Of a stretch of 64,000 nucleotides of DNA, positions 56,655-64,000 are shown piece after piece. This stretch comes from Alloalcanivorax dieselolei B5 (GTDB taxonomy: Bacteria > Pseudomonadota > Gammaproteobacteria > Pseudomonadales > Alcanivoracaceae), in contig NC_018691.1 in the NCBI RefSeq assembly GCF_000300005.1, positions 1,240,001 to 1,304,000 of the forward strand. Reading direction: 5' to 3'. A program made the position numbers and the translations under genes. The notes below the pieces were generated by a model. The model had not been told where the DNA came from. It saw only the letters and a list, made by a program, of their open reading frames with translations, and made no database searches. Positions within the stretch are counted from its first letter, which is position 1. Each line of letters begins with the position of its first letter.

Positions 56655-58226
56655 ATGCAAGACATCCATGCCCAGCGCCTCCTGATCCTCGACTTCGGCT
56701 CCCAGTACACCCAGCTGATCGCCCGCCGCGTGCGCGAAATCGGCGTCTACTGCGAAATCCGTGCCTTCGACATCAGCGCCGAGGACATCGCCGAATTCAA
56801 CCCCAAAGGCATCATCCTCTCCGGCGGCCCGGAATCCGTCACCGCCGCCGAAACCCCGCGCGCGCCGCAAGCGGTGTTCGAGCTGGGCGTGCCGGTGCTG
56901 GGCATCTGCTACGGCATGCAAACCATGGCCGAGCAACTGGGTGGCGCCGTGGTGGCCGGTGAAAAACACGAATTCGGCTACGCCCGTGTCGCCAAAGCCG
57001 AAAGCAACGCGCTGCTGGACGGCATCGTCGACCACGAAGAAGGCGGCGAGGAACACCTGGACGTGTGGATGAGCCACGGTGACCGCGTCGGCGCGGTGCC
57101 GGAAGGCTTCGTCGTTACCGCCACCACCGACAGCTGCCCCATCGCCGGCATGGCCAACGACGAAAAACGCTTCTACGGCGTCCAGTTCCACCCGGAAGTC
57201 ACACACACCCTGCAAGGCGGCCGCCTGCTGGAACGCTTCATCCGCGAACTGTGCGGCTGTGAAGCCCTGTGGACCCCGGCCAACATCATCGAAGACGCCA
57301 TCGCCACCATCAAAGAGCAGGTCGGCAGCGACGATGTCATCCTCGGCCTTTCCGGCGGCGTCGACTCCTCCGTGGTCGCCGCGCTGCTGCACAAAGCCAT
57401 CGGCGACCAGCTCACCTGCGTGTTCGTCGACAACGGCCTGCTGCGCCACCAGGAAGGCGACCAGGTGATGGAAATGTTCGCCGACCACATGGGCGTGCGC
57501 GTCATCCGCGTCGACGCCGAAGAGCACTTCCTCTCCCGTCTGGCCGGCGAAGCCGATCCGGAGAAGAAACGCAAAATCATCGGCAACACCTTCATCGACA
57601 TCTTCGACACCGAAGCCGGCAAACTCACCAACGCCCACTGGCTCGCCCAGGGCACCATCTACCCGGACGTGATCGAATCCGCCGCCTCCAAAACCGGCGG
57701 CGCCCACGTGATCAAATCCCACCACAACGTGGGCGGCCTCCCCGAAGACATGAAGCTCAAGCTGGTCGAGCCCCTGCGCGAACTGTTCAAGGACGAAGTG
57801 CGCAAGATCGGCCTGGAACTCGGCCTGCCCTACGACATGGTCTACCGCCACCCCTTCCCCGGCCCCGGCCTGGGCGTGCGCATCCTCGGCGAAGTGAAAA
57901 AAGAATACGCTGACACCCTGCGCCTGGCGGACCACATCTTCATCCAGGAACTCAAAGCCGCCGGCCTCTACCACAAAACCAGCCAGGCCTTCGCCGTCTT
58001 CCTCCCGGTCAAATCCGTCGGCGTCGTCGGCGACGCCCGCCGCTACGAATACGTCGTGGCCCTGCGCGCCGTGGAGACGATCGACTTCATGACCGCGCGT
58101 TGGGCGCATCTGCCGTATGAGTTTCTGGAGAAGGTCTCCAGCCGGATCATCAACGAGATTCCGGGGATCAGCCGGGTGACGTATGACATCTCGTCCAAGC
58201 CGCCGGCTACGATTGAGTGGGAATGA
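56655..58226 (+). CDS. guaA: GMP synthase (glutamine-hydrolysing)
   Basis: A 523-residue GuaA: an N-terminal class-I glutamine amidotransferase with Cys85 (GICYGMQT), an ATP pyrophosphatase with P-loop LSGGVDSSV near 232-240, and a C-terminal dimerisation domain ending PPATIEWE. The gene is intact. The last ~140 bp switch to a different codon style (CCGTATGAGTTTCTGGAG, GGGATCAGCCGGGTG) from the C-ending codons before, suggesting that the 3' end was supplied by an integrating element. It is the insertion site of the island that follows. Confidence 0.95.
   Translation: MQDIHAQRLLILDFGSQYTQLIARRVREIGVYCEIRAFDISAEDIAEFNPKGIILSGGPESVTAAETPRAPQAVFELGVPVLGICYGMQTMAEQLGGAVVAGEKHEFGYARVAKAESNALLDGIVDHEEGGEEHLDVWMSHGDRVGAVPEGFVVTATTDSCPIAGMANDEKRFYGVQFHPEVTHTLQGGRLLERFIRELCGCEALWTPANIIEDAIATIKEQVGSDDVILGLSGGVDSSVVAALLHKAIGDQLTCVFVDNGLLRHQEGDQVMEMFADHMGVRVIRVDAEEHFLSRLAGEADPEKKRKIIGNTFIDIFDTEAGKLTNAHWLAQGTIYPDVIESAASKTGGAHVIKSHHNVGGLPEDMKLKLVEPLRELFKDEVRKIGLELGLPYDMVYRHPFPGPGLGVRILGEVKKEYADTLRLADHIFIQELKAAGLYHKTSQAFAVFLPVKSVGVVGDARRYEYVVALRAVETIDFMTARWAHLPYEFLEKVSSRIINEIPGISRVTYDISSKPPATIEWE
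57609..58226 (+). repeat. Direct repeat: 3' part of guaA, duplicated at 63361-63978
   Basis: The two copies are 5752 bp apart in the same orientation and align without gaps. From 57659 to 58226 I find no difference over 568 bp. The first ~50 bp of the match differ at about 12 positions, and the 22 bp after the stop differ at about three. Confidence 0.92.
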
Positions 58227-58263
58227 TCTGATCTAGCCTGGTAGTAAGGGCTTACTTGGAAGG

Positions 58264-58294
58264 CCGTCGGCGCGGGAGCGCCGGCGGTTTTTTT
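58264..58294 (+). terminator. Rho-independent terminator after guaA
   Basis: CCGTCGGCGC and GCGCCGGCGG form a 10-bp stem with a short loop, followed by TTTTTTT. It lies 38 bp past the guaA stop. Confidence 0.88.
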
Positions 58295-58444
58295 GCTTTT
58301 TGGGGGAGCGCGGGGCAAGGCATCAGAACAAGTCCAAATCTGACTGGTGGGCTGCTGACTCTTCCGGTGCTATTGTGTGCTGTGGGGGTTCGATCAAAGT
58401 GATGTAACGCCAGCTGGTTGATTATAATGGAAGGCGGCATCCTA

Positions 58445-58918
58445 ATGCCTGTTAGCGATCATATGCGCATAGAACAGCTCGAACAGATTGCCTCCAAGTT
58501 CCGGAGGGCTATTGAAATGGTTCCAGAGTCGAGCCGTCCTGTTTCATTTGAATACTTTCCTAATGGAAGCTGTGGCGATTCTTCCTTGCTCCTCGGTGCC
58601 CATTTCGTAGACCTAGAAATCGCCGGCTTTGAGTATATCTCCGGAGAGAGAGGCTGCCAGTCAGAGGGTACGTGGACCTCTCATGCTTGGCTGGAGCGAA
58701 ATGGGTGCGTCATTGACATCACTGCAGACCAGTTCTCGGATGCACCGTCCCCCGTAATCGTGGCCGACCCTTCGCCGTGGCATTATCAGTTCGAGCGAAA
58801 TGGCGCCAAACCTAGCGATTTCAGGATGTGGAATGGCATGGGTGTCGATTTTCTTAAACCCATGTACTCCGCGATCAAAGAGATACTTGAAGAGCAATCA
58901 GGGGGCATGTCTAGCTAG
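58445..58918 (+). CDS. Unknown island protein with Cys-His-Asp pattern (papain/transglutaminase-like?)
   Basis: A 157-residue protein of unrecognised family. A cysteine at an N-terminal helix start (NGSCGDSSLLLGAHF, Cys43), a histidine in a strand (SHAWLERNG, His80) and an aspartate 11 residues on (VIDITADQF, Asp91) have the order and spacing of papain-like or transglutaminase-like catalytic triads. A protease, deamidase or similar role is a hypothesis only. ATG 58445 follows AAGGCGG; two upstream in-frame starts exist (58418, 58427). Codon use is A/T-richer than the core genome. It lies 82 bp before the HEPN-like gene in the same orientation. Confidence 0.72.
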   Translation: MPVSDHMRIEQLEQIASKFRRAIEMVPESSRPVSFEYFPNGSCGDSSLLLGAHFVDLEIAGFEYISGERGCQSEGTWTSHAWLERNGCVIDITADQFSDAPSPVIVADPSPWHYQFERNGAKPSDFRMWNGMGVDFLKPMYSAIKEILEEQSGGMSS

Positions 58919-59000
58919 GTCCCAACCGAAGGCCGGCTTTCTTGCCAGCGCTCTAAATCTAGATGGTAAGCTAAGAGTTACGTGTACGGCATAAAAAATC

Positions 59001-59531
59001 ATGGAAGAATTGAAAAGACTCGAAGAGCTCACCGAAATGGATGAAAAACACCGTCTGGTGGGCGCTATTTGCGGTGCAGTGCCCAGCTTGGAGAGGATGC
59101 ACGATGTTCTATCGAAGGAACGTCTGAACGGTCAGGTGCCAGAAGTAATTAGAAACCAGTTCAATGTGGCTCGAAATATGGCTCTTTATACCTACTATTT
59201 TTACGCGCTGGCTCCTGAGGTGAATTTGAAAACCTATACGCTGATCGAGCACGCTCTCAAACTTAAAACGAAGCCTGAGAAGCACATGATGTTGGCGAGG
59301 CTTCTCCGTGCCGCTCTTAGAAATGGCTGGATTTCCGACGCCGGGTTTCGCCACATTGATAACCCCTCGCAAGACAATGAGTGGTGTAAAGCAATGCTGA
59401 AGAGTATCCCGGAATTAAGAAACTCTCAGGCTCACGGCTCATCAATGTTAATAGGCGATTGTATTGATCACATCTCTATTTGCGCGGATTTCATCAATCA
59501 ACTCTTTCCTGATGATAAGAGTGGGCAATGA
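59001..59531 (+). CDS. HEPN-like protein with R-x4-H motif
   Basis: A 176-residue, almost entirely helical protein. Near the C-terminus ELRNSQAHGSS contains Arg140-Asn141-x3-His145, matching the HEPN ribonuclease motif (R, polar residue, then H at 4-6 residues). The helices around it (NEWCKAMLKSIPEL before, IDHISICADFINQLF after) fit the HEPN arrangement of a motif at a helix junction. HEPN proteins in conflict systems cleave RNA. It overlaps the ATPase start by 4 bp (ATGA), so the two are coupled. The call is by motif, not by recognised family. Confidence 0.68.
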   Translation: MEELKRLEELTEMDEKHRLVGAICGAVPSLERMHDVLSKERLNGQVPEVIRNQFNVARNMALYTYYFYALAPEVNLKTYTLIEHALKLKTKPEKHMMLARLLRAALRNGWISDAGFRHIDNPSQDNEWCKAMLKSIPELRNSQAHGSSMLIGDCIDHISICADFINQLFPDDKSGQ

Positions 59532-62500
59532 GTAGGGAAGATCGGGCGTCCCTGGGTGGCGCACCCCGTCTAATGTCGATTACCAGGAGATTCCTAGGTA
59601 AGAGTGATCGCCAGGAGTGCACGTCAGAAGGATCGTGGAACCTCGTACCACTTACCCCTGAGTATATAGATAGGGAGCACGGCGGGTATGTCAGAGCTAT
59701 AGAGGTTGCGCTTGAGAATAAGCAAATCCGAAATATCGCGCTGTCGGGAAACTATGGTGTTGGAAAAAGCAGCATCTTAAGGGAGTTCGCTCGAAGGCAG
59801 AGAGAGCACGTCGTTGAGCTCTCGCTTTCGACCCTTGCGCCAATTGAAGCATCTAATCTTGACGACTCCGTGCCAAAGCAGGCGACTACGCCGACTAATC
59901 GTATTCAACAGGAGATCGTCAAGCAGCTGCTTTATAGGAAGGACCCGAGCAAGGCGCCAGCATCACGGTTTCGAAGAATCGAGCGATTCCGGTGGGGGTG
60001 GGAAATTGCGGCTGCGGCACTGAGCGGACTTGCTATCGCCTTCATTTTCCTGCTGACGGGGTGGGCCACACGGATAGCGTCGGCCTTTGGAGTCACTGAT
60101 AAAATTGGTATATGGATTCATTTAATTATCTTTTTAGTGGCCACAGGGGCTACAGTTCTATTGCGCTGGCTATTCTATGGGAAGCTTCATATAAAGCAAT
60201 TATCGGCAGGATCGGCAACAGTCACGCTTGATGATAAGTCAGTATCGTACTTTGATCAGTATCTTGACGAGATAGTCTACTTTTTTGAGGTATCGGATCA
60301 CCATATTGTGATCTTTGAGGATATTGACCGCTTCAATGACTCCCAGATTTTCGAGACGCTCCGAGCTTTGAATACATTGCTCAACGCTTCTCCTCAGATA
60401 AAAATACCGATTCGCTTCATATACGCAATAAAAGATAGCATCTTCGATAGCATGGGTTTGGGGGTGGAAGGTCGTAAGGGTGAGTCAAATGCCCAAAGCA
60501 CTGACGACCCTGCTCAGGCTGAAGCCGTGCGTGCCAACCGAACCAAGTTCTTCGACCTGATCATTCCCGTGGTCCCCTTCATCACGCACCGCAGCGCTCG
60601 TAATCTGGCGGTAAAACTGCTTGGCGAAATCGAGCACGAAGTGAATCCGAAGTTGCTCGATTTGGCGGCACAGTACGTTCCGGACATGCGGCTACTTAAA
60701 AATACTTGCAACGAGTTCATTATTTTCCGCGACCGGATTTTTTCTGGTGACGGCGAGCAGCTCAGGCTAAATGAGACAGAGCTGTTCGCGATGATGCTAT
60801 ATAAGAGCACACATTTATCGGACTTTGAAAAGATCCGGCTCGGCAGGAGCAATCTGGACAGGCTCTACAAAATCAGTCGTGAGCTTGTGACTGAGAATAT
60901 AAAAAGAATAGAAGCGGAGCGTCGCAGTCTTCGGCAGCGACTTGCACGGATTGATGGCGCGGCCACACGCAGCGCCCAATTAGGTGACCGCCTGATTGCG
61001 TACGTGCAGCGGACGGCGAAGGCAGTACCCGATATATCCCAGGACGGGAACTTCGTTTTTAAAGGGGTTCACCGGTCAACACCCGACGTCAAGGCAGCGG
61101 CTTTCTGGAATGATTTCGTGGCAGAGGACGGCGACGCTGAACTGCATTGGCAAACCCAGCGTGCGCACAGGCCTTTCTCTTTGTCGTTCAGCCGCAAGAA
61201 TCTTGCGGAAGACCTCGGCGACCCGTTGGACGCGGATAGTTGGAACGAAGCGGATCGTGAGGAATTGACCGAGCAGATTGATGAGAAGGCAAAGGATATC
61301 AAGTTCCTGCGTAGCGCAGATTTTGGTGATCTCACAGAACGGTCGAAATTTCTTGTGAGTTACGAGGAGGGCGAACCACAGTTCCTCGAGGCAATCGCGA
61401 AGATGATCCTGAAGTCGGGTCTGGCGTATCAGCTTATCCATGCCGGGTACATCAACCGCAACTTCACCCTCTATACATCAACTTTCCACGGTGATCGAGT
61501 GGGCCCTGCTGCTACGAATTTTATAATTCACCATGTTGAGCAAGACCTGATGGACGAGCACTTCCAACTTTCTCCGGACGATGTTGATGCAGTGTTGCGC
61601 GAGCGGGGGAATGGCGCGCTGAAAGAGCCGGCGCTATACAACATAGCCATCCTCGACCGGCTACTGTCCACCGATATTAGTACCGCTGATATCATGATCC
61701 GTTCTCTTGTTGACTTTGGCGACAGTCAAGCGCGCTTCATCCAGGCATACCTATCTGCGGGGGGGGAACGCACAAGGTTCATCGAGCGATTCACGGCCAC
61801 CTCCCCGAAAGCGTTTATTTATCTTGTGAGCCAGGCGGAGCTGGATGATCCCTTACGCCTAGATCTGGTGAATGTGGCACTTGCCCATCTTATTTCTATG
61901 AAGCAGCGGATAGATGCTGAAGTTTCGGGATATCTATCCGCGCACTATGCTGATTTCAAAGTGCTTACGTCTGATACGACTACAGTGGCCCAGGCCGAAC
62001 GAATTGGCGCAATCTATGCTGATTCGAGGATCGCCGTGCCTCACCTGGAGCCCTTAGGCCACCGAGTATGCACGTCCTTTGTGTCTAAAAATCTATATGA
62101 GATCACCCACAATAACCTCGTCATCGCTATCGGCAGTACGGAAACCTTGGCACTTGACGTTATCCGTACGGCCAACGAGACGGTTTATGACTATGTGCTT
62201 GGAAATTTAAGTGCTTACCTGGATGCCATAGACGGTGTATCCGCGACGGTCGACATGAGGGAAAACTTCCTCGCTATAATTGAAGATATAATCGGCCAAG
62301 GAGCTTCTGCCCTCGATGATGTAATCGCGCTTTCCGCTCCAGATTGCAAAGTTGAGGATCTCGTAGAGGTGTCAGAGGCCGCGTGGCCGGCGTTGGCGGA
62401 GCACGGACGTTTCCCTGCCACGTTTAATAACGTAAGCCGCTACGTACTAGTTTTCGAATCGATCGACGCATCTCTCGCCAAAGTGCTATCCGCTGCGGGT

Positions 62501-63253
62501 AAGATCACCAAGATTGACGCCGCTGAAGAAGAGCATAAGATCCAGTTGGCGGTAGCGGTCCTGGAATCAAAAGATCATCTGCCGTCGCCAGCGCTGCGTG
62601 CCGGGTTGGTCGAAAGCCTAGATCTAAAAGAGTACCTCGGTGTTGATGGCATCGCTGCTGAGATGGGCGAGCTCTTCGCCCTACTAATCAAACACGACAT
62701 TATTGCCGACGACGCTGTGTCCTACGATCATCTCGTAACAACTGACTGGGCGACCCGCGAGGCATTTATTCGTGAGTCGAAGAACTTCAAGAGCTACATG
62801 ACGCCGGAGTTGTTGGGCTCGGACCTAGAGGGACTATTGACGAGTGATGAGGTCGATTCGGCAATCAAGAGTGCGATTGTTGAGCAAGCCGAAGCGTACG
62901 TTGACGTAGGCGGGCCTCGTGGTCTGAACGAACTAGCCCGGTTCGCCACGCGGCACGGAAATGAACTTTCACCCGATGTTCTGGAGAAGATGGCGCAAGG
63001 CAGTGTCTCAGCGCAACAAATCGTGACGCTGCTCAAACCCCACCTAGCTTCTATCAACCGTGATCAGCTCTTCACGATATTGAGAGCTCTTGGCGGCGAT
63101 TACCCCAAGCTGAGTGAAGTCGGTCGCGACAAGCCTCGCATCCCCAATACTGTTGCTGATCGCGCATTGCTTGAACGTCTTAAACAGGATGGTATCGTCA
63201 GTCGGTTCGACGAGCAGAAGTCGCCGATCAAGGTCCATAAGAGGTACAAGTGA
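59528..63253 (+). CDS. Large membrane-anchored P-loop NTPase (YobI/KAP-like)
   Basis: A 1241-residue protein. The N-terminus LTPEYIDREHGGYVRAIEVAL leads into Walker A GNYGVGKSS (74-82). Two predicted membrane helices (~158-178 and ~194-216) are inserted before Walker B HIVIFEDIDRF (259-269), and a sensor-like RFIYAIKDSIF follows at ~296-306. Helices placed between Walker A and B are typical of KAP NTPases, and the N-terminal block resembles YobI-type P-loop proteins. Residues ~450-1241 form a long, mostly helical region without recognised motifs, likely a sensor or effector scaffold. It is coupled to the HEPN gene upstream. A role in phage defence is inferred from architecture and location. 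Confidence 0.82.
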   Translation: MSREDRASLGGAPRLMSITRRFLGKSDRQECTSEGSWNLVPLTPEYIDREHGGYVRAIEVALENKQIRNIALSGNYGVGKSSILREFARRQREHVVELSLSTLAPIEASNLDDSVPKQATTPTNRIQQEIVKQLLYRKDPSKAPASRFRRIERFRWGWEIAAAALSGLAIAFIFLLTGWATRIASAFGVTDKIGIWIHLIIFLVATGATVLLRWLFYGKLHIKQLSAGSATVTLDDKSVSYFDQYLDEIVYFFEVSDHHIVIFEDIDRFNDSQIFETLRALNTLLNASPQIKIPIRFIYAIKDSIFDSMGLGVEGRKGESNAQSTDDPAQAEAVRANRTKFFDLIIPVVPFITHRSARNLAVKLLGEIEHEVNPKLLDLAAQYVPDMRLLKNTCNEFIIFRDRIFSGDGEQLRLNETELFAMMLYKSTHLSDFEKIRLGRSNLDRLYKISRELVTENIKRIEAERRSLRQRLARIDGAATRSAQLGDRLIAYVQRTAKAVPDISQDGNFVFKGVHRSTPDVKAAAFWNDFVAEDGDAELHWQTQRAHRPFSLSFSRKNLAEDLGDPLDADSWNEADREELTEQIDEKAKDIKFLRSADFGDLTERSKFLVSYEEGEPQFLEAIAKMILKSGLAYQLIHAGYINRNFTLYTSTFHGDRVGPAATNFIIHHVEQDLMDEHFQLSPDDVDAVLRERGNGALKEPALYNIAILDRLLSTDISTADIMIRSLVDFGDSQARFIQAYLSAGGERTRFIERFTATSPKAFIYLVSQAELDDPLRLDLVNVALAHLISMKQRIDAEVSGYLSAHYADFKVLTSDTTTVAQAERIGAIYADSRIAVPHLEPLGHRVCTSFVSKNLYEITHNNLVIAIGSTETLALDVIRTANETVYDYVLGNLSAYLDAIDGVSATVDMRENFLAIIEDIIGQGASALDDVIALSAPDCKVEDLVEVSEAAWPALAEHGRFPATFNNVSRYVLVFESIDASLAKVLSAAGKITKIDAAEEEHKIQLAVAVLESKDHLPSPALRAGLVESLDLKEYLGVDGIAAEMGELFALLIKHDIIADDAVSYDHLVTTDWATREAFIRESKNFKSYMTPELLGSDLEGLLTSDEVDSAIKSAIVEQAEAYVDVGGPRGLNELARFATRHGNELSPDVLEKMAQGSVSAQQIVTLLKPHLASINRDQLFTILRALGGDYPKLSEVGRDKPRIPNTVADRALLERLKQDGIVSRFDEQKSPIKVHKRYK

Positions 63254-63360
63254 GGCGGTCGAGATTGTACCCAGAAAGGCTATAAATCGACCCAAAAGCG
63301 CGGTGCTCATCGAGCTAGTTGTGTGCCTGCCCGGCGGGCCCGCGCGCCACCCTTGTGGGC

Positions 63361-63978
63361 GCTGAAGCGGCCAAGCTCACCAATGTCGACTGGCTCGCCC
63401 AAGGCGCTATCTACCCGGACGTGATCGAATCCGCCGCCTCCAAAACCGGCGGCGCCCACGTGATCAAATCCCACCACAACGTGGGCGGCCTCCCCGAAGA
63501 CATGAAGCTCAAGCTGGTCGAGCCCCTGCGCGAACTGTTCAAGGACGAAGTGCGCAAGATCGGCCTGGAACTCGGCCTGCCCTACGACATGGTCTACCGC
63601 CACCCCTTCCCCGGCCCCGGCCTGGGCGTGCGCATCCTCGGCGAAGTGAAAAAAGAATACGCTGACACCCTGCGCCTGGCGGACCACATCTTCATCCAGG
63701 AACTCAAAGCCGCCGGCCTCTACCACAAAACCAGCCAGGCCTTCGCCGTCTTCCTCCCGGTCAAATCCGTCGGCGTCGTCGGCGACGCCCGCCGCTACGA
63801 ATACGTCGTGGCCCTGCGCGCCGTGGAGACGATCGACTTCATGACCGCGCGTTGGGCGCATCTGCCGTATGAGTTTCTGGAGAAGGTCTCCAGCCGGATC
63901 ATCAACGAGATTCCGGGGATCAGCCGGGTGACGTATGACATCTCGTCCAAGCCGCCGGCTACGATTGAGTGGGAATGA
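63361..63978 (+). pseudogene. Truncated second copy of guaA (3' third)
   Basis: It encodes the C-terminal ~206 residues of GMP synthase in frame with an arbitrary TTG at 63319. The amidotransferase part and the ATP-binding P-loop are missing, so it cannot be active. The first ~16 codons ([19 protein letters not shown]) differ from the resident gene ([19 protein letters not shown]), while the following 568 bp are identical, a mosaic of a foreign and a resident allele. It marks the right boundary of the visible island unit. Confidence 0.9.
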
Positions 63979-64000
63979 CCTGATCTAGCCAGTTAGTAAG

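Larger units (their letters stand above)
58227..63978 (+). mobile_element. guaA-linked genomic island (visible part)
   Basis: The stretch between the intact guaA and the truncated second guaA 3' copy has markedly lower GC and different codon use from the flanks. It holds three unfamiliar genes and is bounded by long direct repeats of guaA. The 3' end of guaA is a known integration hotspot for tyrosine-recombinase islands. No integrase is seen inside this segment; one could lie beyond 64000, and this may be one unit of a tandem array. Confidence 0.8.

Noticed and set aside
58423-58428. TATAAT as the -10 box of the first island gene
   Set aside because: The transcript would then start after the probable ribosome binding site, and no -35 is seen; probably chance.
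63319-63978. A functional short GMP synthase gene starting at TTG 63319
   Set aside because: It lacks the amidotransferase domain and the ATP pyrophosphatase P-loop; the N-terminal codons before 63361 have no homology to GuaA.

Overview
The window looks like chromosomal DNA of a GC-rich, free-living gammaproteobacterium of the Alcanivorax/Alloalcanivorax type. This rests on the block ndk-rlmN-pilW-rodZ-ispG-hisS-yfgM-bamB-der, a complete suf operon under an IscR site, elongator tRNA-Met, and several lipid or xenobiotic oxidation genes. The genus is an inference; gammaproteobacterial membership is well supported.

Region by region: (1) 1-10 kb: a Crp/Fnr-type regulator, then an operon-like run of a long-chain acyl-CoA synthetase, a branched-chain-amino-acid-type ABC importer (ATPase, two permeases, binding protein, second ATPase) and a PaaK-like CoA ligase. 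This looks like import coupled to CoA activation of a carboxylic acid. (2) 10-15 kb: a sigma-54 activator divergent from an NTF2/flavin monooxygenase fusion and an SDR, with a good -24/-12 promoter and an upstream palindrome between them. (3) 15-23 kb, minus strand: a guanidine-assimilation operon (ABC importer, the two carboxyguanidine deiminase subunits, guanidine carboxylase) preceded by a clear guanidine-I riboswitch. These genes are often mis-annotated as urea carboxylase and associated proteins. No allophanate hydrolase is present locally. (4) 23-30 kb: dienelactone hydrolase, small membrane and unknown proteins, a GIY-YIG protein, a LemA/TPM cluster, and a HipBA module with two palindromic operators.

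(5) 30-39 kb: iscR, a cysteine desulfurase and a stand-alone H-NOX haem sensor on the plus strand, facing sufBCDS-sufA-sufT-sufE on the minus strand. The sufB promoter carries a near-consensus type-1 IscR site, so IscR probably controls the Suf machinery. (6) 39-48.5 kb: the conserved ndk-to-der housekeeping block. (7) 48.5-53.5 kb: a TonB-dependent receptor, a periplasmic binding protein without a permease, and a hybrid histidine kinase, a probable envelope sensing unit. (8) 53.4-58.2 kb: xseA (minus strand), guaB and guaA.

(9) 58.2-64 kb: a foreign, lower-GC island inserted at the 3' end of guaA. It lies between the intact guaA and a second, truncated 3' copy of guaA that is identical over 568 bp but diverged at both edges. 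It carries three genes I read as a candidate conflict/defence module: a small protein with a Cys-His-Asp pattern (papain/transglutaminase-like), a HEPN-like protein with an R-x4-H motif, and, overlapping it by 4 bp, a 1241-residue membrane-spanning KAP/YobI-like P-loop ATPase with a long C-terminal extension. No integrase lies inside the visible part. Dispersed intergenic repeats (ladder-like inverted repeats that begin at stop codons, REP-like hairpins and a MITE-like element) punctuate the core regions.
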